Under the pieces are notes generated by a model. That model was not told where the DNA came from, did not search any database, and saw only the letters and a program-made list of their open reading frames with translations. Positions 17,660 to 26,493 of a stretch of 64,000 nt of DNA are shown here, piece after piece; position 1 is the first letter of the stretch, and each line of letters opens with the position of its first letter. The DNA lies in the NCBI GenBank assembly GCA_965200435.1, contig OZ241337.1:2108001-2172000 (forward strand), given 5' to 3'. The translations under genes were made by a program, and so were the position numbers. This stretch comes from Bin75 sp965200435 (GTDB taxonomy: Bacteria > Nitrospirota > Nitrospiria > Nitrospirales > UBA8639).

Positions 17660-19624
17660 TCAATACACCTGGACGAAGCGACCGTTTTGAATTTGGATCA
17701 TATACACTTTGCGGGTGAGGATGCCACCCTTATCGAATTTTGCCAATCCTCCCAAGGGAGCAAGATCATGCCGGATAAAGAGTTGCAGGCTGACGTCAGC
17801 CCCGGTGGTGGCTCCATGGCGGATCGTGTCAAGGATCATGCGCATGGCGTCGTAGGCCTGGACTGCAAACATGGAAGGATCGGCCTGAAACCGTTCCCGG
17901 TAGGCGGTGATAAAACGCCGGGTTTCCGGATCGGTGGTCCGAAGGAACAGGGCATCCCCGAACACCCCGCCTTCGATGGCACTGTGCCCCCATTTCAGGA
18001 GATTGGGGTGGTTCCAGGTATTTGTTCCCAACAAGGGCCCCTTCACGTCGAAAAATGCGAGTTGCGCGGCAAGAAAAGCGACGTCGGTCGGATGGCCGGG
18101 GAGAAACAGGGCATCGAACCCGGGCGTATACACCAATGGCGGCTCTTCCTGTCCGTCTTTCGGTGTTGCGTGCTTCTTGACGGGCTTGTTGTCCGGATCG
18201 CCCGGTTCCTCGGTTGTCAGCGGCAACAGTGTTCCATAAAGACTCAGATCCTTCTCTTTGATGCGAGTGATTTGCCTCGATGCGTCGGTGGTTCCCGGTT
18301 GATACCGTTCCGCTGCAATCACCTTCCCTCCGTTTCGAACCACGGCTTGTTGAAAGAGATGACGCAATTGTTCGCCATGGGGCGTCTCAGGAGTCAGAAT
18401 ACAAAAGTAGGTATGCCCGAAATGTTGGGTGGCATATTCCACCAGACGGTTGATCTGGAAAGAAGGCGTCATCGCCGTGCTGAACCAATACCGTCCGAAT
18501 TGTCTGACGTCCGCCAGGGTCGCGGTGGGGGTAATAAAGGGCACCTCCGCGAGATCCGGGGTGTCGGCGACAAGTTGCACCTCCCGGGACAATAAGGGGC
18601 CGATCAGGGCAATGGGGGTAAATTCGTCAAGCAGTTGAGAAAGCTCGCGGCGAAATTGGGCTGGCGGAACGACGCTGTCTTTGACCACGAGTCCAACGGC
18701 GTTTGAGCCTCCAAAGGCCTTATCCAGGGCCAACCGGACGCCATTGAGCGCCTCGGTTCCAAAGGGCTTCATTTTCCCCGAAAAGGGCAAGACGGTGGCA
18801 ATCACGTGGCGATGGGCTTTGATTTCAACCAGGACGTTCCGTAAAAGTGCCGTCGCGGTTTGGGCGTAGAGGTGACCGGGAAAGTGTTGAAGGAAGGCGC
18901 GGATATCCCGTTCAGCCAACGTCTCGTCACTCCCTGCCAGATGGAGTTCAATGAGACGAATCAGGGCCAGATCACCGGGATACGTGCCCGGAAAGGTCTC
19001 GAAGACCTCTCCGAGCGCTTGTTCGTTCAATGTGTGCAGGATGAGAGTTTGCACGTAGTCCAGGAAATCCCATCGTGCGTTTGTCTCTGATTGTTCAACG
19101 TGAGCCAATGCCGTTTGAATCGCCCGAAGGTATTCTTCGTTCGACTCGTAGGCGAGGCACAATCGACGGCGGGCTTCGGCGCGCTTCGTTTCGTTCGACG
19201 TCAGGTCCAGGACCCGGGATAGGACGGAAATGGCATGGCCGGACTGTCGTAATTCAGTATAGAGGGCGCCTAATCTCAACCGGGCATCGTGGACCAGCGG
19301 AGAACCCGGGTATTCTTCCAGAAATTGTTCGAACGTGCTGACGGCCTGGTTCTGTTGCCCCTGAGCTTCCAGGGTGACGGCGTGCCAAAAGGTGAATCGA
19401 TCGATGAAGGCAAGCTGCCCGGAGCGATCGAGAAAGCGTTCGATCAGTGGCAATGCCGCTTCAGGGTGTTCCTGCCCGAGCTGAGCCTTGATTTGCGCGA
19501 GGGCTTGTTCCTCGGTCAAATCAGGGCGTGTCAATTGAGCATAGGCCGCCCCCGGCCATAAACTGATGGTGATGAGGAGGCACCAAAGAAGCGTGGAGAA
19601 ACATGACAGCGTGGAGACGATCAT
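17660..19624 (-). CDS. Periplasmic TPR plus amino-acid-binding-protein-like (LppC/penicillin-binding-protein-activator type) protein
   Basis: 654 residues. A signal peptide (hydrophobic core LLWCLLITISLWPG, then AYAQ) is followed by tetratricopeptide-like helices at about 35-270. From about 285 to the end is a Peripla_BP_6 / LppC-type substrate-binding fold (IATVLPFSGKMKPFG, DEFTPIALIGPLLS, YTPGFDALFLPG). This domain order is that of LpoA-like PBP activators and branched-chain amino-acid receptor relatives. It is probably periplasmic and possibly involved in peptidoglycan synthesis control; this is family-based inference. It starts at ATG 19624 and is the first gene of the minus-strand trpS operon. 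Confidence 0.8.
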   Translation of the reverse strand: MIVSTLSCFSTLLWCLLITISLWPGAAYAQLTRPDLTEEQALAQIKAQLGQEHPEAALPLIERFLDRSGQLAFIDRFTFWHAVTLEAQGQQNQAVSTFEQFLEEYPGSPLVHDARLRLGALYTELRQSGHAISVLSRVLDLTSNETKRAEARRRLCLAYESNEEYLRAIQTALAHVEQSETNARWDFLDYVQTLILHTLNEQALGEVFETFPGTYPGDLALIRLIELHLAGSDETLAERDIRAFLQHFPGHLYAQTATALLRNVLVEIKAHRHVIATVLPFSGKMKPFGTEALNGVRLALDKAFGGSNAVGLVVKDSVVPPAQFRRELSQLLDEFTPIALIGPLLSREVQLVADTPDLAEVPFITPTATLADVRQFGRYWFSTAMTPSFQINRLVEYATQHFGHTYFCILTPETPHGEQLRHLFQQAVVRNGGKVIAAERYQPGTTDASRQITRIKEKDLSLYGTLLPLTTEEPGDPDNKPVKKHATPKDGQEEPPLVYTPGFDALFLPGHPTDVAFLAAQLAFFDVKGPLLGTNTWNHPNLLKWGHSAIEGGVFGDALFLRTTDPETRRFITAYRERFQADPSMFAVQAYDAMRMILDTIRHGATTGADVSLQLFIRHDLAPLGGLAKFDKGGILTRKVYMIQIQNGRFVQVY

Positions 19625-19773
19625 GAGACATTACGACACAATATGGTATATAAAGCCAGGGACGAGGGCTGTCAACTGATTCCCCTCTTGTGTCTGCCGG
19701 GACAAGGCAGGCCGGGTCCGCCTGGAGCGTCACCCGGCAGAGACGTTGGTTGAGGAGAAAAAGGGATCCACGC

Positions 19774-20730
19774 ATGAACGACGAGCCAACGATGCACCCG
19801 TGGCACATAGACGATCTGATCGACCAGTATCTGACGAATCTGAGAGTCGAGGGTGGCGTGGCCGACAATACCGTTCAGGCCTACCGGCGCGATCTGGAGA
19901 AATTGCAGGCCTATCTGTCGTTGCAGGGGATGACCAATCCGCTTGACGTCCCGTCTCATTTGACGGGGTTCCTGAGTCATCTGCGCGTGCAACAATTGTC
20001 TCCGGCTTCGGTCTCCCGGTGTTTGGCGGCCATTCGTGGGTTTTACCGGTTTCTCAGTACGGAGCACGGGGCACCGGAAGTCCTGTCACAATTACCCGGG
20101 GCGCCGAAGCAGTGGATGAAACTGCCCAAGACCTTGACCGAATCCGAGGTGACGGCCTTATTGGAATTGCCGGCCGGACAAGGACCGGAGGAAATTCGGG
20201 ATTCCGCCATGGTGGAGTTGATGTATGCGGCCGGTCTTCGGGTATCCGAATTGATTTCGTTGCCGCTGTCGGCCGTGAACGTGGAAGTGGGATACGTGCA
20301 GGCCACCGGAAAACGCGAGAAGCAACGCGTGGTCCCTATTGGCGAAGTCGCGCGTCAAAAACTGGTGGCCTATTGCCGGGACGTGCGGCCGGTCCTGCTG
20401 AAAGGTCGACCGGCGCCGGCGTTGTTCGTCACGAGACGGGGGGCACCCATGACGCGCCAGAGTTTTTGGACCATTCTCCGGAGGCGGGCGTTTCGAGCCG
20501 GCATTCACAAGCCGATTTCCCCCCACACGTTACGCCATTCGTTCGCCACGCATCTCTTGGAACACGGGGCCGATCTGCGCGCCGTGCAAATGATGCTGGG
20601 GCACGTCAATATCGCCACGACACAAATTTATACACATGTGGAACACAAGCGGCTCAAACAGGTCCACGACGAGCGGTTCCCCAGAAAACGGCGACGCAGG
20701 TCGTCCGACCAACAGGCTTCCCCGGAATAG
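19774..20730 (+). CDS. xerD: Site-specific tyrosine recombinase
   Basis: 318 residues, the usual XerC/XerD length. An N-terminal SAM-like core-binding domain (YLTNLRVEGGVADNTVQAY) precedes the catalytic domain. Catalytic residues are visible: R156 in AAGLRVSE, H251 and R254 in HTLRHSF, His in LGHVNIATTQ, and nucleophile Y286 in QIYTHV. XerD resolves chromosome dimers at dif with XerC and FtsK. ATG 19774 is preferred over an upstream start because GAGGAG lies before it and the domain begins there. XerC cannot be fully excluded by eye. No dif site was seen nearby. Confidence 0.88.
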   Translation: MNDEPTMHPWHIDDLIDQYLTNLRVEGGVADNTVQAYRRDLEKLQAYLSLQGMTNPLDVPSHLTGFLSHLRVQQLSPASVSRCLAAIRGFYRFLSTEHGAPEVLSQLPGAPKQWMKLPKTLTESEVTALLELPAGQGPEEIRDSAMVELMYAAGLRVSELISLPLSAVNVEVGYVQATGKREKQRVVPIGEVARQKLVAYCRDVRPVLLKGRPAPALFVTRRGAPMTRQSFWTILRRRAFRAGIHKPISPHTLRHSFATHLLEHGADLRAVQMMLGHVNIATTQIYTHVEHKRLKQVHDERFPRKRRRRSSDQQASPE

Positions 20731-20843
20731 GCTTCCTCGCTTCAGGGACGGCACCGGGGCCGTCTCCTACGTTGCAAATGAGAAATCCCCTGTGGCAGGC
20801 TTGCCCTCGAGTTTATTCGCCGTTCGCTCGAAGGAGGACGAGG

Positions 20844-21029
20844 ATGAAGTATAAGCGACAGGTCCATTACGTCAAAGGGGTGTTTGTCTGTCCCAAGTGC
20901 AATCAATCGTTTGTTCAGGAACGATGGATTGAAGAGTGGCGCGTTCGCTGTCATCGGTGTGACTATCGCGGCACTCTCACCCATGTATCCGTAGAAGAAC
21001 ACATGGAAGAAGAAACCGAGCGCATGTGA
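20844..21029 (+). CDS. Small zinc-ribbon protein
   Basis: 61 residues beginning MKYKRQVHYVKGVFVCPKC. There are two CxxC pairs (CPKC near residue 16, CHRC near residue 37), with WIEEW between them, consistent with a zinc ribbon. An excellent ribosome-binding site, AAGGAGGACGAGG, precedes ATG 20844. The C-terminus is acidic (EEHMEEETERM). It lies 113 bases after xerD. The function is unknown; it could be a nucleic-acid or protein adaptor. Confidence 0.75.
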   Translation: MKYKRQVHYVKGVFVCPKCNQSFVQERWIEEWRVRCHRCDYRGTLTHVSVEEHMEEETERM

Positions 21030-21109
21030 CGACCGGGTGGGTGCCCGCCACCGTCTCGCGGCGCCGGGGTTCTTTCCATTTCCTTCCGGTGTTTTGCCTG
21101 AATCCATCC

Positions 21110-21730
21110 ATGTCTCGTTTCTTGCGTTGCCTGCTCTGTTGCCTTGTCTTTGTGGGGTTCAGCCAGCCGGTACGGGCTGAACCAGTCGTCAAGGTGTTGG
21201 TCGCGTATCATTCGGTTTCCGGTCATACGGAAACCATGGCGCGAGCCGTGGCCGAAGGCGTACAGTCGGTCGCGGGGACCCGCGTGCACGTGGAACGCGT
21301 CGAAACGGTGACGGCGGAGGCGTTGTTCGCCGCCGATGCCTTGGTGGTCGGCTCTCCGGTGTATTGGGCCAACATGGCCGGGGCCGTCAAAACGTTTTTT
21401 GATAATTGGCAGTTCAAGTTTGACGTGTGGCCGGAATTGAAAATGCGCAATAAAATCGGCGCCGCGTTTACGACCGGAGGTCAGGTGTCGGGTGGCAAGG
21501 AAGTCACCATGTTGACGATCCTGGCGGCGATGTTGGGTAATCAGATGATCGTGGTGAGCGGAGGCGGCGCGTTCGGGGCCTCTGCGACAACGGAAGGGGA
21601 AAGTCCCGGAATCAACGAACGGGAGTTGGCTGACGCGCGTGCCCTGGGCAGGCGTGTCGCGGAGGTGACCCGGATGGTCAAGCGGGCGCAGGCGAAGCAG
21701 GACATGAACAAGAAGGACCCGACGCGATGA
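21110..21730 (+). CDS. Flavodoxin / NAD(P)H:quinone-oxidoreductase-like protein with a signal peptide
   Basis: 206 residues. The body is a WrbA-like flavodoxin fold: the FMN phosphate loop SVSGHTETMA (about residue 35), the isoalloxazine loop SPVYWANMAGAVKTFFD (about 80-96) and GGQVSGGKE. Unusually it begins with a Sec-type signal, MSRFLRCLLCCLVFVGFSQ, ending in a VRA-EP-like cleavage site. Flavodoxins are normally cytosolic, so this one is probably exported or membrane-tethered. ATG 21110 is chosen as the first Met before the hydrophobic core; an upstream in-frame GTG at 21026 would overlap the zinc-ribbon stop. It overlaps the next gene by 4 bases (ATGA), indicating translational coupling. 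Confidence 0.75.
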   Translation: MSRFLRCLLCCLVFVGFSQPVRAEPVVKVLVAYHSVSGHTETMARAVAEGVQSVAGTRVHVERVETVTAEALFAADALVVGSPVYWANMAGAVKTFFDNWQFKFDVWPELKMRNKIGAAFTTGGQVSGGKEVTMLTILAAMLGNQMIVVSGGGAFGASATTEGESPGINERELADARALGRRVAEVTRMVKRAQAKQDMNKKDPTR

Positions 21731-22410
21731 GCGATACGCCTGACGCCGGCCAGGTTCAGTGGACCGTGTATTGGGAGCGTGAATATACGACGGCCATTGC
21801 GCCGGAACGGTTGAAACTCGACTTTCATCCTCACCGGCCGTTGATGACCAATATGCCCTTACACGAACAACGGGAGTTGGCCTCCGGAGGCTACAAAGTG
21901 CTGCCGGATGATTGCGGGCCGGTGCGCATGGTGGGCCAGTACGGATGGCTGGTCCGGTGTCCGGTGGATTGCAGGCTTCGGCGGACGAAAGATGGATTGA
22001 AATGGCAAGCGCCCGAAATCCTTCCCGAAGAACGGCTGCTCGGATACAAGTCCTTTTCCGGGATGTACGTGGACACGATTTTGAACAGCGGGTACGCCAA
22101 ACTCTGTTGCGGAATCCGGTTTTACTATCCCAAGCAGATCGGCATGATGCTGAAGGATATTCCCAACCATTTTTATCATTACCCGGAACGCACCTTTTCC
22201 GTGTGGGAAGGGATCAAATCACAGGAATACAAACTGACTCCCAATCTGTATGCCTTCCTTCCGGACTACGACGCATTCGTGGCCAACGTCCTCCTGCAAT
22301 TAGAAAAGCCTACGACGCTCAAACGCGGTGATCCCATTGCCCTGGTTGTCCCCGTCCTGCTCCCCAAGCAGTTTCGATTGGAGGAACTGACTCCTGACCG
22401 GAAACGGTGA
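21727..22410 (+). CDS. Conserved hypothetical protein coupled to the exported flavodoxin
   Basis: 227 residues, soluble, with no signal peptide. It is rich in aromatic residues (WTVYWEREYTT, GYKSFSGMYVDTILNSGY, FYYPKQIGMM, NHFYHYPERTFSVWEGIKS). I do not recognise the family. The start ATG overlaps the stop of the flavodoxin gene by 4 bases, so the two are translated together. It is followed 37 bases later by the PLP dehydratase. Confidence 0.65.
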   Translation: MSDTPDAGQVQWTVYWEREYTTAIAPERLKLDFHPHRPLMTNMPLHEQRELASGGYKVLPDDCGPVRMVGQYGWLVRCPVDCRLRRTKDGLKWQAPEILPEERLLGYKSFSGMYVDTILNSGYAKLCCGIRFYYPKQIGMMLKDIPNHFYHYPERTFSVWEGIKSQEYKLTPNLYAFLPDYDAFVANVLLQLEKPTTLKRGDPIALVVPVLLPKQFRLEELTPDRKR

Positions 22411-22447
22411 GGGTAGACCGGTCCGGTCATCCGAGTACGGGCCAATC

Positions 22448-23395
22448 ATGGCTCTTCCCACTTTTCATGACGTAGAACGCGCAGCGGCCCGTTTAATGGG
22501 TGTAGCCCGCGAAACGCCGGTCCTGACGTCTCGACGGCTTGACGACCATTCGCACGCCACCGTGTTTCTGAAGTGTGAAAATTTTCAGCGCGTGGGAGCG
22601 TTTAAGTTTCGAGGGGCATACAATGCCGTGGCCCACCGGTCCTCCTCGAAGCCCGTGGTTACCCTTTCTTCCGGAAATCATGCCCAAGGTATTGCGCTTG
22701 CCTGCCGGTTGTTGGGAAGAGAGGCGCACGTGGTGATGCCGGAACCGGTTAATCCCGTTAAACGGGTAGCGGTGCAGGAATACGGGGGCCTCGTCCACGT
22801 TCCCGCCGACCCCCGGGACGCGGAATGGCTTGCCCGGGACCTGGTGCAGGAACTGCAGGGTGAATGGATTGAAGCGTTTAACGATTTCCACGTGATTGCG
22901 GGGCAGGGTACCGCCGCCTTGGAATTGCTGGGCCATGTGCCGGCTCTCGACGTCCTGCTCGGTCCCATCGGCGGCGGCGGGTTGTTATCCGGGACCTGTT
23001 TGGCGGCTCATGGCGTCAATTCCCGCATCCGGGTTTACGCGTGTGAACCGGCCGGGGCTTTGGACGCCATGTATTCCGTGAGGGAAAATCGAATCGTGCC
23101 ACAGGACCATCCCCGGACCATCGCGGAAGGGTTACGGACGAGCGTGGGGACCCTTACGCTGCCTATCCTGCGAGACCATTTGGCCGGGTTCTTTGTGGTG
23201 GAGGAGCGGGAAATTGTCCCGGCCATGCGTTTCATCTACGAACGGATGAAACTGGTCATCGAACCGGCCAGCGCCGTGGCCGTGGCGCCGCTGCTCCGGC
23301 ACGATCCCGTTTTGGAAGGCAAACGCGTGGGCGTGATTCTCTCGGGCGGCAACGTGGATCTGTCCCGGTACTTTGATGGATTGCCGGGTTCTTGA
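22448..23395 (+). CDS. PLP-dependent threonine/serine dehydratase family protein
   Basis: 315 residues, fold-type II PLP enzyme. The PLP lysine motif is VGAFKFRGA (about residue 52), with the asparagine/serine loop SSGNHAQG (about 77) and the glycine-rich phosphate loop GPIGGGGLLSG (about 178). The length and lack of an ACT regulatory domain fit catabolic threonine dehydratase, serine racemase or hydroxyaspartate ammonia-lyase. It would deaminate a beta-hydroxy amino acid in the cytosol; exact substrate specificity is not determined. Confidence 0.85.
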   Translation: MALPTFHDVERAAARLMGVARETPVLTSRRLDDHSHATVFLKCENFQRVGAFKFRGAYNAVAHRSSSKPVVTLSSGNHAQGIALACRLLGREAHVVMPEPVNPVKRVAVQEYGGLVHVPADPRDAEWLARDLVQELQGEWIEAFNDFHVIAGQGTAALELLGHVPALDVLLGPIGGGGLLSGTCLAAHGVNSRIRVYACEPAGALDAMYSVRENRIVPQDHPRTIAEGLRTSVGTLTLPILRDHLAGFFVVEEREIVPAMRFIYERMKLVIEPASAVAVAPLLRHDPVLEGKRVGVILSGGNVDLSRYFDGLPGS

Positions 23396-23400
23396 GTGTT

Positions 23401-23730
23401 TTATTCGGGAGAGGGGTGCGGAAGCGAATCCCGGAGATCTTCCAGGTTTTTGATCACGAGCAGGTCACCGTTGGCAGTGGCGACGTCAATGCCTTGCGCG
23501 CAGACCGTGCGGCATCGATCCGTTTGGCCGGTGTGTTTGAGCGACTGCGCCAGGGCAAGAATGGCTGCAGAATAGGTCGGTTTCACCTTGAGACAGCTCT
23601 CAAAGGCTGCGACGGCCTCCTCCCAATTTTCATCGCCCATGTACGCCTTGCCCAACCCGAACCAGAGGGTTTCATCATTGGGATCCATTTGTAAGACTTT
23701 TTTGAATTTGTCTATCTTGGGATCTGCCAT
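23401..23730 (-). CDS. Small tetratricopeptide-repeat protein
   Basis: 109 residues beginning MADPKIDKFKKVLQMDP. Two TPR units are visible (NDETLWFGLGKAYMGDENWEEAVAAF and PTYSAAILALAQSLKHTG), each with the W-LG-Y-A-F pattern. It ends six bases from the convergent dehydratase stop. ATG 23730 is chosen rather than an upstream start because the TPR begins soon after. A protein-interaction role is likely; the partner is unknown. Confidence 0.7.
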   Translation of the reverse strand: MADPKIDKFKKVLQMDPNDETLWFGLGKAYMGDENWEEAVAAFESCLKVKPTYSAAILALAQSLKHTGQTDRCRTVCAQGIDVATANGDLLVIKNLEDLRDSLPHPSPE

Positions 23731-24189
23731 ACTCTGCCCTGTTGAATAGGTGGAACGTTGTTGGTACGCTCTCCGGCAATGGTCAATGTTCACTCATTCG
23801 TTGACAGAATGCACAATGCGCTCCTGCCTTCTTTTGTCGCTGCGCCATCCCCCGATGACAGATGTCGGGGACAGGCTATGTTTCATCGGGGACCCAGAAA
23901 TTTCAGGTCGGATTAGCCCTGCGTCATCCGACAAGTTCCTGCTTCTCTCTTCTGTCAATGAATACCTGAACACAGACAGGGATGACTGTAGCAGAGCAGC
24001 CGTTGCGTTGTCTAACCACGGACCCTGTGTTACCATCGACTTCCCGTTTTTCTTGCCCCCCTCACGCTGGCCTCTTCCTCAAGGGGAGAGGGGTAACCCC
24101 TCAGAGGGGAGAGGGGCAAAGACTTCAAGGGCGATGGTGAAAGGGGCTCAACCGACTTGCACGAACGACTCCATTCTTAAGGATTCCGT
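23731..24189. other. Spacer between divergent genes with repeat fragments
   Basis: No gene is seen in 458 bases. It holds a 23-bp string (23782-23804) that recurs exactly at 61069-61091, a CCCCGATGACAGATGTCGGGG palindrome (about 23853-23873) related to units at 6015 and 55095, a TCTTTTGTCGC fragment of the hairpin-repeat cluster, and a GGGGAGAGGGG direct repeat near 24080-24115. It must contain the promoter of the 24190 operon, but none is convincing. Confidence 0.5.
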
Positions 24190-25134
24190 ATGGGCCGCGT
24201 GGGCATTGTGACGCATCCGGCATATTTGGACCATGAGATGGGCCGGCAGCATCCGGAGTCGCCGGAACGGCTGCGAGCCATCGTCGCTCGACTCGAATCG
24301 ACCGGGACGATGTCCAAGTTGACCCGGATTCCTCCACGGAAAGCTGAAAGGGAATGGATCACCCGTATTCATGATCCGGCCTACGTGCAACGGCTTGAAG
24401 ATCGGGCCCCGAGCATGGGCTATGCCTCACTCGATTTGGACACTGCCCTGTCGCCCGGTTCGTTACCCGCCGCGTCTCTCGCCGTTGGCGGAGCCCTGGC
24501 GGCCGTCGATGCCGTCATGGCGAGCCAGGTTGATCAGGTCTTTTGCGTGGTTCGTCCGCCGGGGCACCATGCCGAGGCCAATCGCGCCATGGGCTTTTGC
24601 CTGTATAATAACGTGGCTATTGCGGCCCGGTATATTCAGGAGCGTTATGCCCTCAAGCGCGTGCTGATCGTGGACTGGGACGTGCATCACGGTAACGGTA
24701 CGCAGTACGCGTTTGAAGACGATCCCTCCGTTCTGTTTTTCAGCACGCACCAGTATCCCCACTATCCCGGGACCGGATCGGAGACGGAGCGTGGCAGAGG
24801 CCGGGGAGAAGGGGCGACAATCAACGTGCCCTTGTCCGGGGGGCAGGGGACTGACGAATATCGGGAAATTTTTCATCGCGTGCTGGTGCCGGCGGCTGCG
24901 GCGTTTCAGCCGGATTTCGTGCTGATTTCAGCCGGATTCGATGCCCACAGGGATGACCCGCTGGCAAGTATGGGGATCACGGATGAAGGGTACGGCGAAC
25001 TCACCCGTATCGTGGCGTCCGTTGCTCAAACCCATTGTCAGGGTCGCATTGTGGCTTGTTTGGAAGGGGGCTACCACCTCCGGGCGCTTGCCGCTTCGGT
25101 TGAACACCATATTCTCGCTTTGATGGAAACGTAA
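24190..25134 (+). CDS. Histone-deacetylase / acetoin-utilisation family amidohydrolase
   Basis: 314 residues. Conserved family features: HPESPERLRAI near the N-terminus, the catalytic His pair in RPPGHHAE (about residue 126), zinc ligands in DWDVHHGNGTQ (about 162) and in SAGFDAHRDDP (about 248), and the terminal GGYHL loop with the catalytic Tyr. Such enzymes hydrolyse acetyl-lysine or acetyl-polyamine amide bonds in the cytosol. Four bases separate it from the multiheme cytochrome gene, so it opens a three-gene operon with a cytochrome and a sulfurtransferase. Confidence 0.88.
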   Translation: MGRVGIVTHPAYLDHEMGRQHPESPERLRAIVARLESTGTMSKLTRIPPRKAEREWITRIHDPAYVQRLEDRAPSMGYASLDLDTALSPGSLPAASLAVGGALAAVDAVMASQVDQVFCVVRPPGHHAEANRAMGFCLYNNVAIAARYIQERYALKRVLIVDWDVHHGNGTQYAFEDDPSVLFFSTHQYPHYPGTGSETERGRGRGEGATINVPLSGGQGTDEYREIFHRVLVPAAAAFQPDFVLISAGFDAHRDDPLASMGITDEGYGELTRIVASVAQTHCQGRIVACLEGGYHLRALAASVEHHILALMET

Positions 25135-25137
25135 ACG

Positions 25138-26490
25138 ATGGTCAGATTGCGACCAAGACGACGGGGTCGAACCCGGCTGTATGCTTTGGTGGGGCTGCTG
25201 CTGGTCGTCGCGGGTCTGAGCTATTATTTTTATACGGAGATCCGGCCCACCGTGATTTTCGGATTGCGTGACGATTATGCCCATGCCATTCCATTCCAGA
25301 AGGTCCCGGCAGGGCTGGACTCCCTGAGCGCGGAATCATGCGGGCAATGTCATCAGGCGATTTATGAGGAATGGAAAACCAGCATTCATGCCCATGCCTA
25401 CCGGGATCCTTTTTTCCAGGCCTATTGGAAAAAGGACGGGTATGTCTGGGTGTGTCTCAACTGCCACACGCCGTTGGAAAATCAGCAGCCCACTCTCATC
25501 AAGGAGATCCCCAATAACCGAGTTGAAAAGGCGGTCCAGGTGGAGAACCCGCACTACGATATGGCCTATCAGGAGGAAGGCGTCACCTGCGCGGCCTGTC
25601 ATGTGCGCGACGGCAAAATCCTGGGGCCATTTGATGATTCGGCGGCACCCCACCCCACGGAATATGATCCTGCCTTTCGCACGACGGCAATGTGTTACCG
25701 GTGTCATAACGTGGTGTCCGGGCCCTTTCAATTTTATAACGTGGGGCCGTGCGGCACGTACGCGGAATATGAAGGCGAGTTTTTCATGAAGGAGCAGGGC
25801 TTCACCTGCCAGCATTGCCACATGCCGGAAATTTCACGTCCGGTGACCGAGGGAGGGCCCATTCGACAGGGCCGGCGACATTTGTGGCGTGGCGGACATG
25901 ATCCGGACATGATCAAACGGGCCGTGGCGATTCAGGTCCGGGCCGATCCGCCCAATCCTCAACCGGAAAAGTCCGTCACCATGACGCTGACGCTGATCAA
26001 TGCCGGGGCTGGGCACAAGATTCCTACGGGAGACCCCGATCGCCATTTTACCGTGGAATTTTACGTCAAGGATCGAGCGGGACGGATTCTGGAACAACAG
26101 ACCGATACCATGGGCCGGTGGATTCTCTGGCAACCCGTCATTCTCGAGGTGTACGACAATCGCCTGCTTCCGCTGGCAAGCCGTGACTATGAGTTTTCTT
26201 ATGACATCCCGGCAGCCCGGTCGGACCTGGTGTTGGAAGTTCGGGTCCGGTACCATACTCTGACCGACGGTCAGCATTCCATGTTGCGGGAGACGTATGG
26301 GTTGCGGTCGGATGCCCCGTACCGGTATACGATCTATACGCGCCAATTTCCTCTTGACGAAACGTTGGAGACGGCGTTGGCGATGGAAGCGCCGGTCGAG
26401 ACGCGTTTGGGATGTTCCGTTCAGGAGAACGAGGTTCATCCCGAAGATCCCGCCTCTGCCGGGGGGCATGACCTTTTAACGGTAGGTTGA
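25138..26490 (+). CDS. Membrane-anchored five-heme cytochrome c
   Basis: 450 residues. A basic N-terminus and one hydrophobic helix (YALVGLLLVVAGLSYYFY, residues about 15-32) anchor it in the inner membrane with the rest periplasmic. Five CxxCH heme sites are visible: CGQCH (68), CLNCH (106), CAACH (151), CYRCH (186) and CQHCH (224), in a cytochrome c554-like arrangement with extra His ligands (HAHAY). From about 265 a beta-sandwich-like domain follows (VTMTLTLINAGAGHKIPTGD). It probably moves electrons between the quinone pool and periplasmic partners; the partner is not known. It lies between the deacetylase-like and rhodanese genes with gaps of 3 bases on each side. Confidence 0.88.
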   Translation: MVRLRPRRRGRTRLYALVGLLLVVAGLSYYFYTEIRPTVIFGLRDDYAHAIPFQKVPAGLDSLSAESCGQCHQAIYEEWKTSIHAHAYRDPFFQAYWKKDGYVWVCLNCHTPLENQQPTLIKEIPNNRVEKAVQVENPHYDMAYQEEGVTCAACHVRDGKILGPFDDSAAPHPTEYDPAFRTTAMCYRCHNVVSGPFQFYNVGPCGTYAEYEGEFFMKEQGFTCQHCHMPEISRPVTEGGPIRQGRRHLWRGGHDPDMIKRAVAIQVRADPPNPQPEKSVTMTLTLINAGAGHKIPTGDPDRHFTVEFYVKDRAGRILEQQTDTMGRWILWQPVILEVYDNRLLPLASRDYEFSYDIPAARSDLVLEVRVRYHTLTDGQHSMLRETYGLRSDAPYRYTIYTRQFPLDETLETALAMEAPVETRLGCSVQENEVHPEDPASAGGHDLLTVG

Positions 26491-26493
26491 CTT

